DNA of 64,000 nucleotides from an uncultured Clostridia bacterium (GTDB taxonomy: Bacteria; Bacillota; Clostridia; TANB77; CAG-508), in NCBI GenBank assembly GCA_944386675.1, contig CALXBY010000004.1, forward strand, positions 17,875-81,874, in the 5' to 3' direction. The first letter of the stretch is position 1; every line of letters begins with the position of its first letter. This document shows positions 7,919-16,458 of this stretch, in pieces. The position numbers were made by a program, and so were the translations under genes. The notes below the pieces were generated by a model that saw only the letters and a program-made list of their open reading frames with translations, did not search any database and was not told the origin of the DNA.

Positions 7919-8496
7919 AATTTCTCTTCCTTTTCTATCATTTCACTTAATCTTATATACACTTGATTGGTTAATACACAATCATTTAACGCTCTATGTT
8001 CATTTCTTTTAGTTAGATGAAAATAGGTGATTAAATCATCTAATTTATGATGTCTTAAATTAGGGAGTACTTTTCTTGCTATTCTTAATGTATCTACATA
8101 GTCATTTGATAAATATGTATCTATGTATTCTTCCATATTGTCATAAAGGAAATTAATATCAAAATTCACATTATGTCCGACAATAATATCATTTCCTAAA
8201 AATGCTTTAAAACTTTGTAAAACTTCTTCTAATTCTTTTCCTTCTTTCAACATCATTTCATTGGTAATTCCTGTTAAATTTGTTGTAAAATATCCTATCT
8301 CCTCATTGGTTTTAATAAGTTCAGAAAAATTGTCTACCTCTTTTTTATTTCTAACTTTAATTGCACTAATTTCAAGAATCTCTCCATGAAAAGAATCCAA
8401 ACTTGTTGTTTCTATATCTACTACTGTGTAATCTCCCACATCTTGTATTAAACTATGTCCTTTATATATTCTGCGACTTTTATTAAGACTATTCAT
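7915..8496 (-). CDS. DEDDh 3'-5' exonuclease, DNA polymerase III epsilon-like
   Basis: 193 residues with the complete DEDDh catalytic set: VDIETTSLD (Asp, Glu) near residue 27, GHNVNFDINFL (Asp) near residue 110, and HRALNDC (His, Asp) near 165. It is a stand-alone proofreading or degradative exonuclease rather than part of a polymerase. The stop overlaps the start of the ABC ATPase remnant. Its cellular substrate cannot be told from sequence; PolC-type polymerases carry their own exonuclease, so this is probably a repair or RNA/DNA turnover enzyme. Confidence 0.85.
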   Translation of the reverse strand: MNSLNKSRRIYKGHSLIQDVGDYTVVDIETTSLDSFHGEILEISAIKVRNKKEVDNFSELIKTNEEIGYFTTNLTGITNEMMLKEGKELEEVLQSFKAFLGNDIIVGHNVNFDINFLYDNMEEYIDTYLSNDYVDTLRIARKVLPNLRHHKLDDLITYFHLTKRNEHRALNDCVLTNQVYIRLSEMIEKEEKL

Positions 8497-8576
8497 TTAT
8501 TTACTCCTCTTCAGTCTTCTGTTTTTATTACTTTTTTCATTCTAAAATTTCTTCCTATTACATCATTATATTAGCA

Positions 8577-8613
8577 CAAATGAGAGCAACTCTCAATAGA
8601 ATTGCCCTCATTT
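8577..8613 (-). terminator. Terminator after the RhuM remnant
   Basis: The stem AAATGAG / CTCATTT continues through GCAA / TTGC with one mismatched pair between them. The hairpin begins at the stop codon of the truncated RhuM gene. Confidence 0.65.
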
Positions 8614-9058
8614 ATATGATTATACGATTTGCAATATCAATTAATTTTATTGTTTTTTCTAAATATTCTAATCTTTTTTGATTTATTGCATATCCTTTTA
8701 ACATATAGTCTTTTAGAATTTTTGTTGCCCATTTTCTGAAAGCAACACCTTGTGTTGATTTTACTCTATATCCGATAGAAATAATCATATCTAGATTATA
8801 ATAATCTACCATATGGGTTTGTGTTTTTCCTTCTATAGCACCATGTTTAGTGGTTGTTGCAAATTTTGCAATAACCTCTTCATTTTTTAATTCTTCTTGC
8901 AATGCATTCTTTATATGTCTTGAAATAACAGATTTATCTCTTTTAAATAATTCCGCCATTTGCTCCAAATTAAGCCACACTGTTTCATCATTCAAGTTTA
9001 CTTCTAATTTTACCCCTTGGTTTTCAAATAAAATGATTTCATTTTTCTTTTCTTCCAT
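8612..9058 (-). pseudogene. RhuM-family protein, C-terminally truncated
   Basis: 148 residues that match the N-terminal half of RhuM-family proteins, which usually exceed 300 residues (EVNLNDETVWLNLEQMAELF; KSVISRHIKNAL; GYRVKSTQGVAFRKWA). The match stops after LIDIANRI, where a short tail and stop codon run straight into a terminator hairpin. This looks like deletion of the second half. RhuM proteins are often found in islands and next to restriction systems, and their biochemical role is unclear. The promoter and start are intact, so a shortened product may still be made. Confidence 0.7.
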
Positions 9059-9131
9059 AAAACCACATCCTTTATAAAATTCAGTTTATCTAGATGTTTT
9101 TACTTATAAGTACTACCAAACTATTGTTTGT

Positions 9132-9160
9132 GTTATATGATATATTTATGGCTTTGTCAA
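9132..9160 (-). promoter_or_regulatory. Promoter of the RhuM-family gene
   Basis: TTGACA (9155-9160) and TATAAC (9132-9137) with a 17-bp spacer, about 70 nt upstream of the start codon. Confidence 0.6.
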
Positions 9161-9196
9161 TCATTTCATCGGAATTTGTTTAATTTTATTTATAAG

Positions 9197-9460
9197 TTAA
9201 ACATTTTCATGTTTTTCAAGTACTTTCTTAGCATAAGAACATTGTGCAATAAGCTTTTTATTCTCCTTTTTTGCATTTTCGATAATACACTCTACTAATT
9301 TTCTTGCAATCCCTTGTCCTTGATAATTGCTATTTACTTCTGTATGCGTTATATTCCAATAGTCTTCTGTTTCAAAAAAATCACATTCCCCTACTTGAAT
9401 TGTGTTATCATATGCAATTGCCCTATTTTTCTCTTTATCAAATATAATTTCAATCATCAT
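9197..9460 (-). CDS. Small GNAT acetyltransferase (YjdJ/YidJ-like)
   Basis: 87 residues, the usual size of the compact single-domain class. The acetyl-CoA loop is visible as NSNYQGQGIARKLVE, and HTEV precedes it as in this family. A GAGGAGAAT site precedes two adjacent ATG codons; the first is used here. The C-terminus IAQCSYAKKVLEKH matches the conserved CSY motif of these small proteins. The substrate is unknown. It is a single gene followed by a hairpin terminator. Confidence 0.75.
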   Translation of the reverse strand: MMIEIIFDKEKNRAIAYDNTIQVGECDFFETEDYWNITHTEVNSNYQGQGIARKLVECIIENAKKENKKLIAQCSYAKKVLEKHENV

Positions 9461-9530
9461 ATTCTCCTCTACTTTCTTCTAAGTCATATGTTCATAAACT
9501 TTATCAATTTTTCATTCATAATATCATAAA

Positions 9531-9577
9531 AAAAAGAATTATTCTATACTTTAATTTGTATAAAATGAATTCTTTTT
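9531..9577. terminator. Bidirectional hairpin terminator
   Basis: An AT-rich imperfect stem (AAAAAGAATTATTCTATAC with GTATAAAATGAATTCTTTTT). Closely similar hairpins occur at 30518-30562 and 33573-33617. Confidence 0.65.
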
Positions 9578-9594
9578 ATTCATATTTTGTATCA

Positions 9595-9738
9595 CTACTC
9601 TAGTAAATCATAAAAATTTTCAAATTTATATCCTTGTGATTTCAAATAATCAATAGAATCTTTTAAAACCTCTGAACTATCACTAACATCTTTGGTATCA
9701 TGCATTAAAATAACTAATGTGTTTTTGTTTTTTGAAGA
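9595..9738 (-). pseudogene. Polysaccharide deacetylase, 3' fragment
   Basis: The last 47 codons of a NodB-type deacetylase: TLVILMHDT, then SIDYLKSQGYKFENFYDLLE and a stop. The same C-terminus occurs in the intact gene at 51452-52348 (SIVILMHDAE; YLTGQGYTFENFYKIIK). No upstream part remains; the fragment begins at the end of the frameshifted transglycosylase gene. It is a scar of a deletion that removed the rest of the deacetylase. Confidence 0.75.
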
Positions 9739-9743
9739 TTTTT

Positions 9744-10440
9744 TTAGATTATTTTTTGTATTTCTTTTGCTTCTTCTTGGCTTAAATATCCATTTTCTAT
9801 CATTTTTTCCATCACTTGTCTTTGCCTTTGCTTTGCTAAATCTGGATTTTTTGTTGGTGCATATACAGATGGTGCATTAGGAATTCCTGCAAGTAATATA
9901 CATTCGTAGTCAGTCATTTCATTTAGTTCTTTATGAAAGTATCCGCCTGCACGCCTCTTTAACTGTATAATATCCATCTCCAAAGAAAATATTGTTGACA
10001 TATAGTTCAAATATTTCTTCTTTTGAATAATTATTTTCTATTTGCCAAGCCATAAATACCTCTGCAATTTTTCTCTCCATTTTCTTTTCTTGTGTAAAGT
10101 ACATATTTTTTGCTAATTGTTGTGTTATGGTACTTCCACCTTCTACATGAGCCATTGCTTTTATATCATTTATGGCTGCTCTTCCAATTGCTAATACATC
10201 TATTCCATGATGTTTATAAAATCTTTTATCTTCTACACTTATAACAGCATTTACATACATTTGTGGTAATTCTGAAAACTCTGTGTAATTTTCTTTATCT
10301 TGTATTTGTGCTACTTTTTCTTTGAGAGAAGTATTTTGTATTGCCTCTTTATACAGATTATAACCATTTCCTATGAATAATAAGGCAATACTTAATCCAA
10401 CTAATAGCAAGAAAAATACAACTTTTAAAAACTTTTTCAT
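9744..10440 (-). CDS. Monofunctional peptidoglycan glycosyltransferase (GT51), +1 frameshift at CGG
   Basis: Polymerises lipid II into glycan strands at the outer face of the membrane. One N-terminal membrane segment is followed by GT51 motifs: AVISVEDKRFYKHHGID, EGGSTITQQLAKN, ELYVNNIFFGDGYYTV. Zero frame ends four codons after codon 166 (CGG, 9943-9945). Skipping one C gives EACR-GYFHKELNE and continues to the normal end, for 231 residues, the usual length for this class. The whole span is exactly 3n+1. Either the gene is frameshifted by one inserted base or CGG is a programmed +1 site, as at four other loci here. Confidence 0.8.
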
Positions 10441-10523
10441 GTTACCACCTCATTTCTTTTTTCATATCTTAGTATTTTCATTTTTTATATCTATAACTAA
10501 TTTTTTCTATCACATGGCTCTTA

Positions 10524-10721
10524 CTACTCTATATTCATTTTTGTTTTTACATCATCTGGTAATTCATTTATTTGAACTTCTCTCCAATCAATAACACCTC
10601 TTATGGACATTACATCTAGTTCTAAATATGCACCTTCTCTTAATTCTCTACTTGTTTTAAACTGAATTTCTTTTGCTTTTCCATTTTTTTCATATGCAGT
10701 TAATGTATATTGATATTTCAT
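10524..10721 (-). pseudogene. YxeA-family protein, N-terminally truncated
   Basis: 65 residues from the ATG at 10721 (YTLTAYEKNGKAKEIQFKTS, then REGAYLELDV). This is the C-terminal two thirds of a YxeA/DUF1093 protein, normally about 110 residues with a signal peptide. The frame stays open for about 17 more codons upstream (ending EEVSGNDD) and then meets a stop beside the end of the ABC permease gene, so the signal peptide is lost. YxeA genes often follow Bce-type transporters, as here. Export and function are doubtful. Confidence 0.6.
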
Positions 10722-10769
10722 ATCATCATTGCCTGATACTTCCTCAATTTTTGTATTATCTATTTTTTT

Positions 10770-12866
10770 TCATTCCTCTTCTTTGATAATATTTTTACTT
10801 CCCATATATGTCGCTAAGAAATATAATCCATATATGATACCAATAATTACTGCTGTGGCAATAACAGAAGGTAGCAATTCATCTGGTGATGCTAATGCAG
10901 CCATCATAGATAATATAAATTTAATTCCAAATATAGAATGTATAATTGCTAATCCCAATGGTAGCATAAAGAATATGAATATTTGTCTAAATAGTGCCTG
11001 ATTTATCATCTTTTCATCACAACCAATTTTTCTTAATATGGTATATCTTTGTTTATTATCTGAACTTTCTGTTAATTGTTTTAATGCTAGAATCGCAGAA
11101 CTTGCAATTAGGAAGATTACCCCTAAGTAAATTGCGATAAATATGATAATGGTTGCTAATCCTTTACTTGCTTCTCTTATACTAATTTTAGAATAGCCCT
11201 CAAGTTCAATTCCTTTTTCTTTTATATTTTCTATAAATTCTGTATCACCACTACCAATCAATGTATTTTCTATCTCTTGTTTTCCTTCCTCTGTTTCTGC
11301 ATTATAATTTGCTAATAGAAATTGTTCTTCTTTCCATTCTTCTTTTAACTCTAAACTATCTGGAACTAACATGATTCCTGTGTTCACATGACTTGTAGAC
11401 ATTTCAATAAATCCACTTTTGCATTCATCATATTTTGCATGTAAGGTCTTTCCCTCAATTTCTATAGTTGATTTTTCTTTTAATGCTTGATTTCTTAATT
11501 CTACCATGTTATCAAAATCACAAAGTACAATATATTCATCATCATTTAGGCTATATTGTTCTTGTCCATAAAGCTTTGCAATTTTATTATAATCAGACAC
11601 TTTTATAATTTCTTCTGGTGTATCATACATAAGCATTGAAAATTGTGCTTTTGCTGTTTCATAATAATTTCCTAAACTATATTCTAAAGTCCATTTAGGA
11701 ATTGCATAAATAGGAATTTCTATCACGTCTTTTAAGGTATTCATATCATATCCATTACTTTCTAATGTATAACTAACTGGCTTTCTTGAATCTTCTCTTT
11801 GTTCTTCTGTAGTATATATTATCTCACCTGTATATGTGTTTTCATAACTTTCTGGTAAATTTGCTGTTTTATATAAATTAACATCTACTGGCGTCATTTC
11901 TTCTAATTCTGAATCCAATGAATTTTGTATAGATAAACTGCTAGACAATACACTTATCGTCATAAATAACATTAAACAAATAACAGACATACTAATAACG
12001 GTTGTATTAATCTTATTATTCAATTGTCTTAATACAAACATATTCGTTCCTTTTAGATATATCTTTTTTCTTGTTTGTATAATTCTTAAGATAAATCCTG
12101 ATAAAGACCAGAACACACCTATTGTTCCTACAATTCCCATTAAAATTGGCACTAACATTTTATCAGCTGTATTTAATTCATAAATACCTCCTGTAACGAT
12201 ATAATAAGCATATCCTAATATTACTGCAGAAATTAGGAATATCACTATGGAGATAATCGGATTTTTAATTTTGACTTTCTCATTTTTTCTAACAGCTGTT
12301 AATAAATTGATTAATTTATATCTTGAAATAGTAAATGTATTAAATATCATAACTGCTAGATACATAACTGCAAAACAGATACATGTTTTGATACAAGCAT
12401 CTTTTGAAAATACAAAAGTAAATTCACTCATATCTGCTTCAAAAAGTTTAGCAACTAGTATAGACATAAATTGAGAAGCAAATATGCCTATGAAAATACC
12501 AACAACTAAAGAAATTATACCTACTAATATGGTCTCTATTAATATGATTTTTGATATTTGTCTTCTCCCCATACCTAATGTCATATAAATTCCGAATTCT
12601 CTTTTTCTTCTATTTATTAAAAAATTATTGGCATATACAATTAGAAATCCAAGAATGATAGCAATAAATACAGATACCATTCCAAGCATACTAATCATGA
12701 GTTGTATCATCTCTCTTGTAGATTGTGAAACTTCAAGCATTGCTTGCTGACTATCTAAAGAGTTAAACATATAAAAGATGGCAACACCTAATACTAATGT
12801 TAAAAAATATATAGCATAATCTTTAAAACTCTTTTTCATATTTTTGATAGATAATTTAAATAACAT
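10770..12866 (-). CDS. Bce-type ABC transporter permease (FtsX-like)
   Basis: 698 residues. FtsX/MacB-like topology: one N-terminal segment, a three-segment bundle, further pairs, and a large extracellular region of about 200 residues (around 320-540) before the last three segments. That large loop between the seventh and eighth spans is the hallmark of BceB permeases, which remove bacitracin-like and lantibiotic peptides from lipid II intermediates and report flux to the BceS kinase. It overlaps the ATPase gene by 11 nt. The cognate kinase and regulator lie upstream beyond HigBA. Confidence 0.85.
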   Translation of the reverse strand: MLFKLSIKNMKKSFKDYAIYFLTLVLGVAIFYMFNSLDSQQAMLEVSQSTREMIQLMISMLGMVSVFIAIILGFLIVYANNFLINRRKREFGIYMTLGMGRRQISKIILIETILVGIISLVVGIFIGIFASQFMSILVAKLFEADMSEFTFVFSKDACIKTCICFAVMYLAVMIFNTFTISRYKLINLLTAVRKNEKVKIKNPIISIVIFLISAVILGYAYYIVTGGIYELNTADKMLVPILMGIVGTIGVFWSLSGFILRIIQTRKKIYLKGTNMFVLRQLNNKINTTVISMSVICLMLFMTISVLSSSLSIQNSLDSELEEMTPVDVNLYKTANLPESYENTYTGEIIYTTEEQREDSRKPVSYTLESNGYDMNTLKDVIEIPIYAIPKWTLEYSLGNYYETAKAQFSMLMYDTPEEIIKVSDYNKIAKLYGQEQYSLNDDEYIVLCDFDNMVELRNQALKEKSTIEIEGKTLHAKYDECKSGFIEMSTSHVNTGIMLVPDSLELKEEWKEEQFLLANYNAETEEGKQEIENTLIGSGDTEFIENIKEKGIELEGYSKISIREASKGLATIIIFIAIYLGVIFLIASSAILALKQLTESSDNKQRYTILRKIGCDEKMINQALFRQIFIFFMLPLGLAIIHSIFGIKFILSMMAALASPDELLPSVIATAVIIGIIYGLYFLATYMGSKNIIKEEE

Positions 12867-13623
12867 CGTTCAAATCACCTCCAAGAAGTGTTTGTACTTC
12901 GATGATTTTTTCAAAGAATTGTTTTCTTGTATCTTCACCTTTTACAAGCTCATTAAAGATTTTTCCATCTTTAATAAAGATAATTCTATCTGCATAACTT
13001 GCTGTAAAAGCATCATGTGTAACCATTAAAATCGTTGCTCCTAAGTTTTTATTTAAGTGTTCAAATGTTTCTAATAATTGTCTTGCAGATTTACTGTCTA
13101 ATGCGCCCGTTGGCTCATCTGCAAGTACCATTTTCGGATTTGTAATAATTGCTCTGCTTGATGCTACTCTTTGCTTTTGTCCTCCTGATATTTGATATGG
13201 ATATTTATTTAAAATATCAGATATTTCTAATTTTTGGGCCACTTCTTTTACTCTTTTATCAATTTCATGAGGATTTACCTTTTGAATGGTAAGTGCTAAT
13301 GCTATATTTTCATAAGCTGTTAATGTATCTAGTAAATTAAAATCTTGAAATATAAAACCTAATTCTTCTCTTCTAAATTTGTTTAGTTGATTTCCTTTTA
13401 ATTTCGTAATATCTTGATTGTTAATTATAATTTTTCCAGCAGTTACTCTATCAATGGTTGAAATACAATTTAGTAAGGTTGTTTTACCTGAACCTGATGC
13501 ACCCATGATCCCAACAAATTCTCCTTTTTCTACATTAAAGCTAATTCCTGCAATTGCTTTTGTTAAGTTGGATTTGTTTCCATAGTATTTTTCGATATTT
13601 TTAACTTCTAATACATTACTCAT
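12856..13623 (-). CDS. Bce-type ABC transporter ATPase
   Basis: 255 residues. All ATPase motifs are complete: Walker A GASGSGKTT near residue 42, Q-loop FIFQDFNLL, signature SGGQKQRVA, Walker B MVLADEPTGALD, and the switch His in MVTHD. It belongs to the MacB/LolD/BceA branch and pairs with the following FtsX-like permease. A putative BceR site and promoter precede it, so induction by cell-wall-active peptides through the BceRS pair is expected. Confidence 0.9.
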   Translation of the reverse strand: MSNVLEVKNIEKYYGNKSNLTKAIAGISFNVEKGEFVGIMGASGSGKTTLLNCISTIDRVTAGKIIINNQDITKLKGNQLNKFRREELGFIFQDFNLLDTLTAYENIALALTIQKVNPHEIDKRVKEVAQKLEISDILNKYPYQISGGQKQRVASSRAIITNPKMVLADEPTGALDSKSARQLLETFEHLNKNLGATILMVTHDAFTASYADRIIFIKDGKIFNELVKGEDTRKQFFEKIIEVQTLLGGDLNDVI

Positions 13624-13711
13624 TTTTCTCTTTCCTTTCTTATGGTCTTATGCGGTTTAAAGTGTTTAAAAATTTCATTTTTTTTAGCTCTCCGCTTATT
13701 TTTCTATTTTC

Positions 13712-13740
13712 ATTATACGATTTATTTTTCCTTCTTTCCA
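13712..13740 (-). promoter_or_regulatory. Promoter of the Bce transporter operon
   Basis: The -10 is TATAAT (13712-13717), with a poor -35 (TGGAAA, 13735-13740) and a 17-bp spacer. A weak -35 fits activation by a regulator bound upstream. Confidence 0.5.
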
Positions 13741-13761
13741 TTGATTAATCTTACATTTTTA

Positions 13762-13775
13762 TTACATTTTTGTAA
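13762..13775. promoter_or_regulatory. Putative BceR operator upstream of the transporter
   Basis: The inverted repeat TTACATTTTTGTAA (TTACA-N4-TGTAA) lies about 50 bp upstream of the predicted start point. A near-identical site, TTACATTTTCGTAA, lies upstream of the response regulator gene. The geometry matches known BceR-type boxes. Confidence 0.6.
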
Positions 13776-13782
13776 GGTAATT

Positions 13783-13846
13783 GTGCGTTAACGAAAGCAT
13801 AGCTTTCGACGCACTTTATGTGCATTTTGCTTCGCAAATATGCACA
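13783..13846. repeat. Two tandem intergenic hairpins
   Basis: The first hairpin pairs GTGCGT (13783-13788) with ACGCAC (13809-13814), and CGAAAGC with GCTTTCG around an ATA loop. The second pairs TGTGCAT (13819-13825) with ATGCACA (13840-13846), and TTTGC with GCAAA. GC content is above its surroundings. An ATA-looped hairpin also occurs at 48877-48899. Confidence 0.7.
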
Positions 13847-13884
13847 GTCTAAGGAAAATTAACCTTATTACGAAAGAAAAATTA

Positions 13885-13916
13885 GAAAGGCAAGATATTT
13901 TTCTATCTTACCTTTC
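13885..13916 (-). terminator. Terminator after higA
   Basis: The stem is GAAAGGCAAGATA / TATCTTACCTTTC, one mismatch. It is nearly the same as the hairpin after the Bce kinase gene at 15414-15442, so the HigBA module is flanked by direct copies. Confidence 0.7.
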
Positions 13917-13922
13917 ATCTCA

Positions 13923-15017
13923 CTATGATTCTTTCCATTTATATCTTGTTTTTAAATCTGTATATTTATTATATGGTAAAAGATTATCTTTTTGTAATCT
14001 TCCTATCAGTATAAATTCTTTTATCTTATTTTCTTTACTAAATGCTTTTATACTTTCTAATGAAAAATCCTTTTTATTTATATATTCTTTATATTTATCA
14101 CCATTTATCAAATACTCTTTAGCAAAATTATCTGCCATCTCTTCTGCTTTTGTATTTTCAATATAATAATCTAGTTTATTTTCTTTCACATGCTCATTTA
14201 GGATATGTCCTATTTCATGAAATAGTGTAAACCAAAAAATGTCAGCATATGATTGTCTTATCGTCATACATAATATCATTTTATTATTTTTGTTTTCTAT
14301 AAATCCTTGTACTGGAGCTCCTTGAAAGTTCTTTACTAATTCAAATATAATTCCACATTTTTTAAATATTTTCTTTAACTTCTGTATCATAATCATCGGA
14401 TTTTCTTCAAACATTAATTGCTTAATGCTTTCTAACTGATTCTGTAGTTTTTTACTATCATATATATCTTCAATAGTTTCTTTTTCTGATAGTAATTCAC
14501 ATACTCTTTGCCATGCATATAATACATATTCATCAACTTGCACATTTTTTGCTGTTCGATAAGCAACTTTTGTAATGAGTAATTTTTCTATATTTAACAA
14601 ATTATTGGTCTTACAAAGATTTCTAGCCACAATAACTTCTTCTGTAGGATTATTATATTGGTCTATTAAACCTAATAAAATAGCATATTCCAAAATAGGC
14701 TCTATTCTTTTTGTAATTTCTATTTCTTTTTTATCAATATTATTTCGTTCCTGATATTCTATAATTTCTTTGTCATATATTGCCTGCAGATTTAGCCAAA
14801 ATGTAAATTTTACTCCAAAAACATATTCTAATGCCTTAGCAAATTTAGGTGAAATTCCTTTTTTTCCATTTATTACTTCACTAACATGTTTTGCAGAAAA
14901 TCCCGTTCTTTCTGCTAGCTCTTCTTGTTTCATATTATTTTCTTCTAATTTTTCTTTTATACTCATTCCCGGATGTAGAATAAAATCAAGGGATAAGCCC
15001 GTTATACTTGTCTCCAT
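13923..15017 (-). CDS. higA: HigA-type antitoxin with ImmA/IrrE metallopeptidase domain
   Basis: 364 residues. An N-terminal XRE HTH (IKEKLEENNMKQEELAERTG, then KHVSEVINGKKGISPKFA) is followed by a helical linker and a C-terminal ImmA/IrrE-type zinc peptidase domain with FHEIGHILNEH near residue 268 and a downstream AEEMADNFA glutamate. HTH plus peptidase fusions of this kind are the antitoxin/regulator of HigBA loci. It overlaps the toxin gene by 32 nt, so translation is coupled. The peptidase domain could mediate regulated release of the toxin; that is inference. Confidence 0.85.
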   Translation of the reverse strand: METSITGLSLDFILHPGMSIKEKLEENNMKQEELAERTGFSAKHVSEVINGKKGISPKFAKALEYVFGVKFTFWLNLQAIYDKEIIEYQERNNIDKKEIEITKRIEPILEYAILLGLIDQYNNPTEEVIVARNLCKTNNLLNIEKLLITKVAYRTAKNVQVDEYVLYAWQRVCELLSEKETIEDIYDSKKLQNQLESIKQLMFEENPMIMIQKLKKIFKKCGIIFELVKNFQGAPVQGFIENKNNKMILCMTIRQSYADIFWFTLFHEIGHILNEHVKENKLDYYIENTKAEEMADNFAKEYLINGDKYKEYINKKDFSLESIKAFSKENKIKEFILIGRLQKDNLLPYNKYTDLKTRYKWKES

Positions 15018-15303
15018 GATAATCTATCACTCCTCTCACAATTATTTTTTTGTTATCTTTTTGCATTATCACCAATCGATAATTTCCTGTAATTCCAATA
15101 CCAAAATATTTTTTCATATCTCCTTTTAAAGGATGTGGCTTTCCAAAACCATATTTCATAAATTCTTGGAAATCTTCTGTTGCTTCTATTTGGTTAAATC
15201 TTAATTTAACCATCTTAGTTAATTTTAGTCCTATTATTTTTCTTAATTCTTCCATATTTGACATCTTCTTTTGTACTTCATGATTATGCCACTCTATTTC
15301 CAA
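14986..15303 (-). CDS. higB: HigB-type toxin (RelE superfamily)
   Basis: 105 residues. The core FMKYGFGKPHPLKGDMKKYFGIGITGNYRLVIM-type pattern is that of HigB/plasmid-killer mRNA interferases (KPHPLKGD, NYRLV). It lies first in the operon, toxin before antitoxin, as in classical higBA. The N-terminus is slightly longer than usual; an internal ATG at residue 16 is another possible start. It cuts mRNA on the ribosome in known relatives. The promoter contains a 15-bp palindrome for autorepression. Confidence 0.8.
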   Translation of the reverse strand: MEIEWHNHEVQKKMSNMEELRKIIGLKLTKMVKLRFNQIEATEDFQEFMKYGFGKPHPLKGDMKKYFGIGITGNYRLVIMQKDNKKIIVRGVIDYHGDKYNGLIP

Positions 15304-15327
15304 GCCTTTTCCTCTTTTTGTATTTTG

Positions 15328-15342
15328 TTACCTATTAGGTAA
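15328..15342. promoter_or_regulatory. higBA operator palindrome
   Basis: A perfect 7-1-7 palindrome, TTACCTATTAGGTAA, sits just downstream of the -10 element and covers the start point. It is the likely binding site of the HigA HTH domain. Confidence 0.7.
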
Positions 15343-15346
15343 TTTT

Positions 15347-15375
15347 ATTTTAGCATATACTTTTTTAGATGTCAA
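15347..15375 (-). promoter_or_regulatory. higBA promoter
   Basis: TTGACA (15370-15375) and TAAAAT (15347-15352) with a 17-bp spacer. Confidence 0.7.
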
Positions 15376-15413
15376 TGTTCTTTAATAGAAATTATAACTT
15401 TCTATTATTAAAT

Positions 15414-15442
15414 AAAAGGCAAGATTTTGTATCTTACCTTTT
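15414..15442 (-). terminator. Terminator after the Bce kinase gene
   Basis: A 12-bp stem AAAAGGCAAGAT / ATCTTACCTTTT with one mismatch and a 5-nt loop. It starts at the stop codon and is followed by a T-rich run on the minus strand. It duplicates the hairpin at 13885-13916. Confidence 0.75.
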
Positions 15443-16458
15443 CAATTCAGATTAATATAACTATTTTTAGGAAAGATGATTCTTACCTCTGTTCCTTCAT
15501 CTTTTTTAGAATTTAATTCTATGCCAAGACGTAACTTATCACATAATTTTTTACATAAGTATAAACCAATGCCTGTTGATTTTTGTCCTATCTTTCTTCC
15601 ATTTTCTCCTGTAAAGCCTCTCTCAAATACTCTTGTAATTTCTCCTTGTTTGATACCAATTCCATTATCTTTTATATATAAAATCACTTTATCTTCTTTC
15701 GCTTTTGCAAATATTTCTATTTTCTTATCCTCTTCTTTTGAATACTTAATTGCATTTTGTATAATTTGATTAATAATAAATGTCACCCATTTACTATCTG
15801 TATAAACTTCCTGTTCTAAATCTTTTAGTTCTAATCTAATCCTTTCATTTAATAAGGTACTTTTGTTTTTCAATATAGCAGAATTTACAGTCTCTTTTAG
15901 GTTAGTTTTGGTAATGATATAGTCTTTTTCTACTGCATTACTTCTAGCATAAAATAGAGCTTGTTCTGTATAATTTTCTACTTTATCCAATTCTTCATCT
16001 ATACTTTTTGTTATCTCATTTTTATGGTTTTCAATAATCATTTTACTTGCTGCAATTGGTATTTTTACTTCATGAATCCATAATTCTATATATTCTTTGT
16101 ATTCTTCTTGAATATTTTTATAATAATTTACATTTTCAAGCATAGATTTTCCTGTATCCTGAATAATTTCTTTTAGGATTTTGCCTTCTATAAAGTTAGG
16201 TGTTTTTATAATTTCAGAAATCAAATACTTTTCATTTAATTCATTCATATTGGCTTTTAGTTGATTATAAAAATGCTGTTTTCTTTTATATTCAATCAAT
16301 ATAGAAATAGATACAACAATAACTATAATAGCTGCAATATATATTTGTGCTATAATTCCAATATTATATGCCAATAATAATATTTCTATACTGATTAATG
16401 CCAATATAATAGTTGCAATCAATATTATTTTATCTTTCATAAAATCTTTAAATTTCAT
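15442..16458 (-). CDS. Bce-type sensor histidine kinase
   Basis: 338 residues. Two N-terminal membrane segments with almost no extracellular loop (residues 10-55) make it an intramembrane-sensing kinase, which depends on the BceAB transporter for its signal. The phospho-acceptor is His129 in WIHEVKIP. HATPase motifs follow: N-box FIINQIIQNAIKYS, G1 IKDNGIGI, G2 STGIGLYL. It overlaps the response regulator gene by 4 nt. The HigBA module separates it from the transporter genes it would serve. Confidence 0.88.
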   Translation of the reverse strand: MKFKDFMKDKIILIATIILALISIEILLLAYNIGIIAQIYIAAIIVIVVSISILIEYKRKQHFYNQLKANMNELNEKYLISEIIKTPNFIEGKILKEIIQDTGKSMLENVNYYKNIQEEYKEYIELWIHEVKIPIAASKMIIENHKNEITKSIDEELDKVENYTEQALFYARSNAVEKDYIITKTNLKETVNSAILKNKSTLLNERIRLELKDLEQEVYTDSKWVTFIINQIIQNAIKYSKEEDKKIEIFAKAKEDKVILYIKDNGIGIKQGEITRVFERGFTGENGRKIGQKSTGIGLYLCKKLCDKLRLGIELNSKKDEGTEVRIIFPKNSYINLN

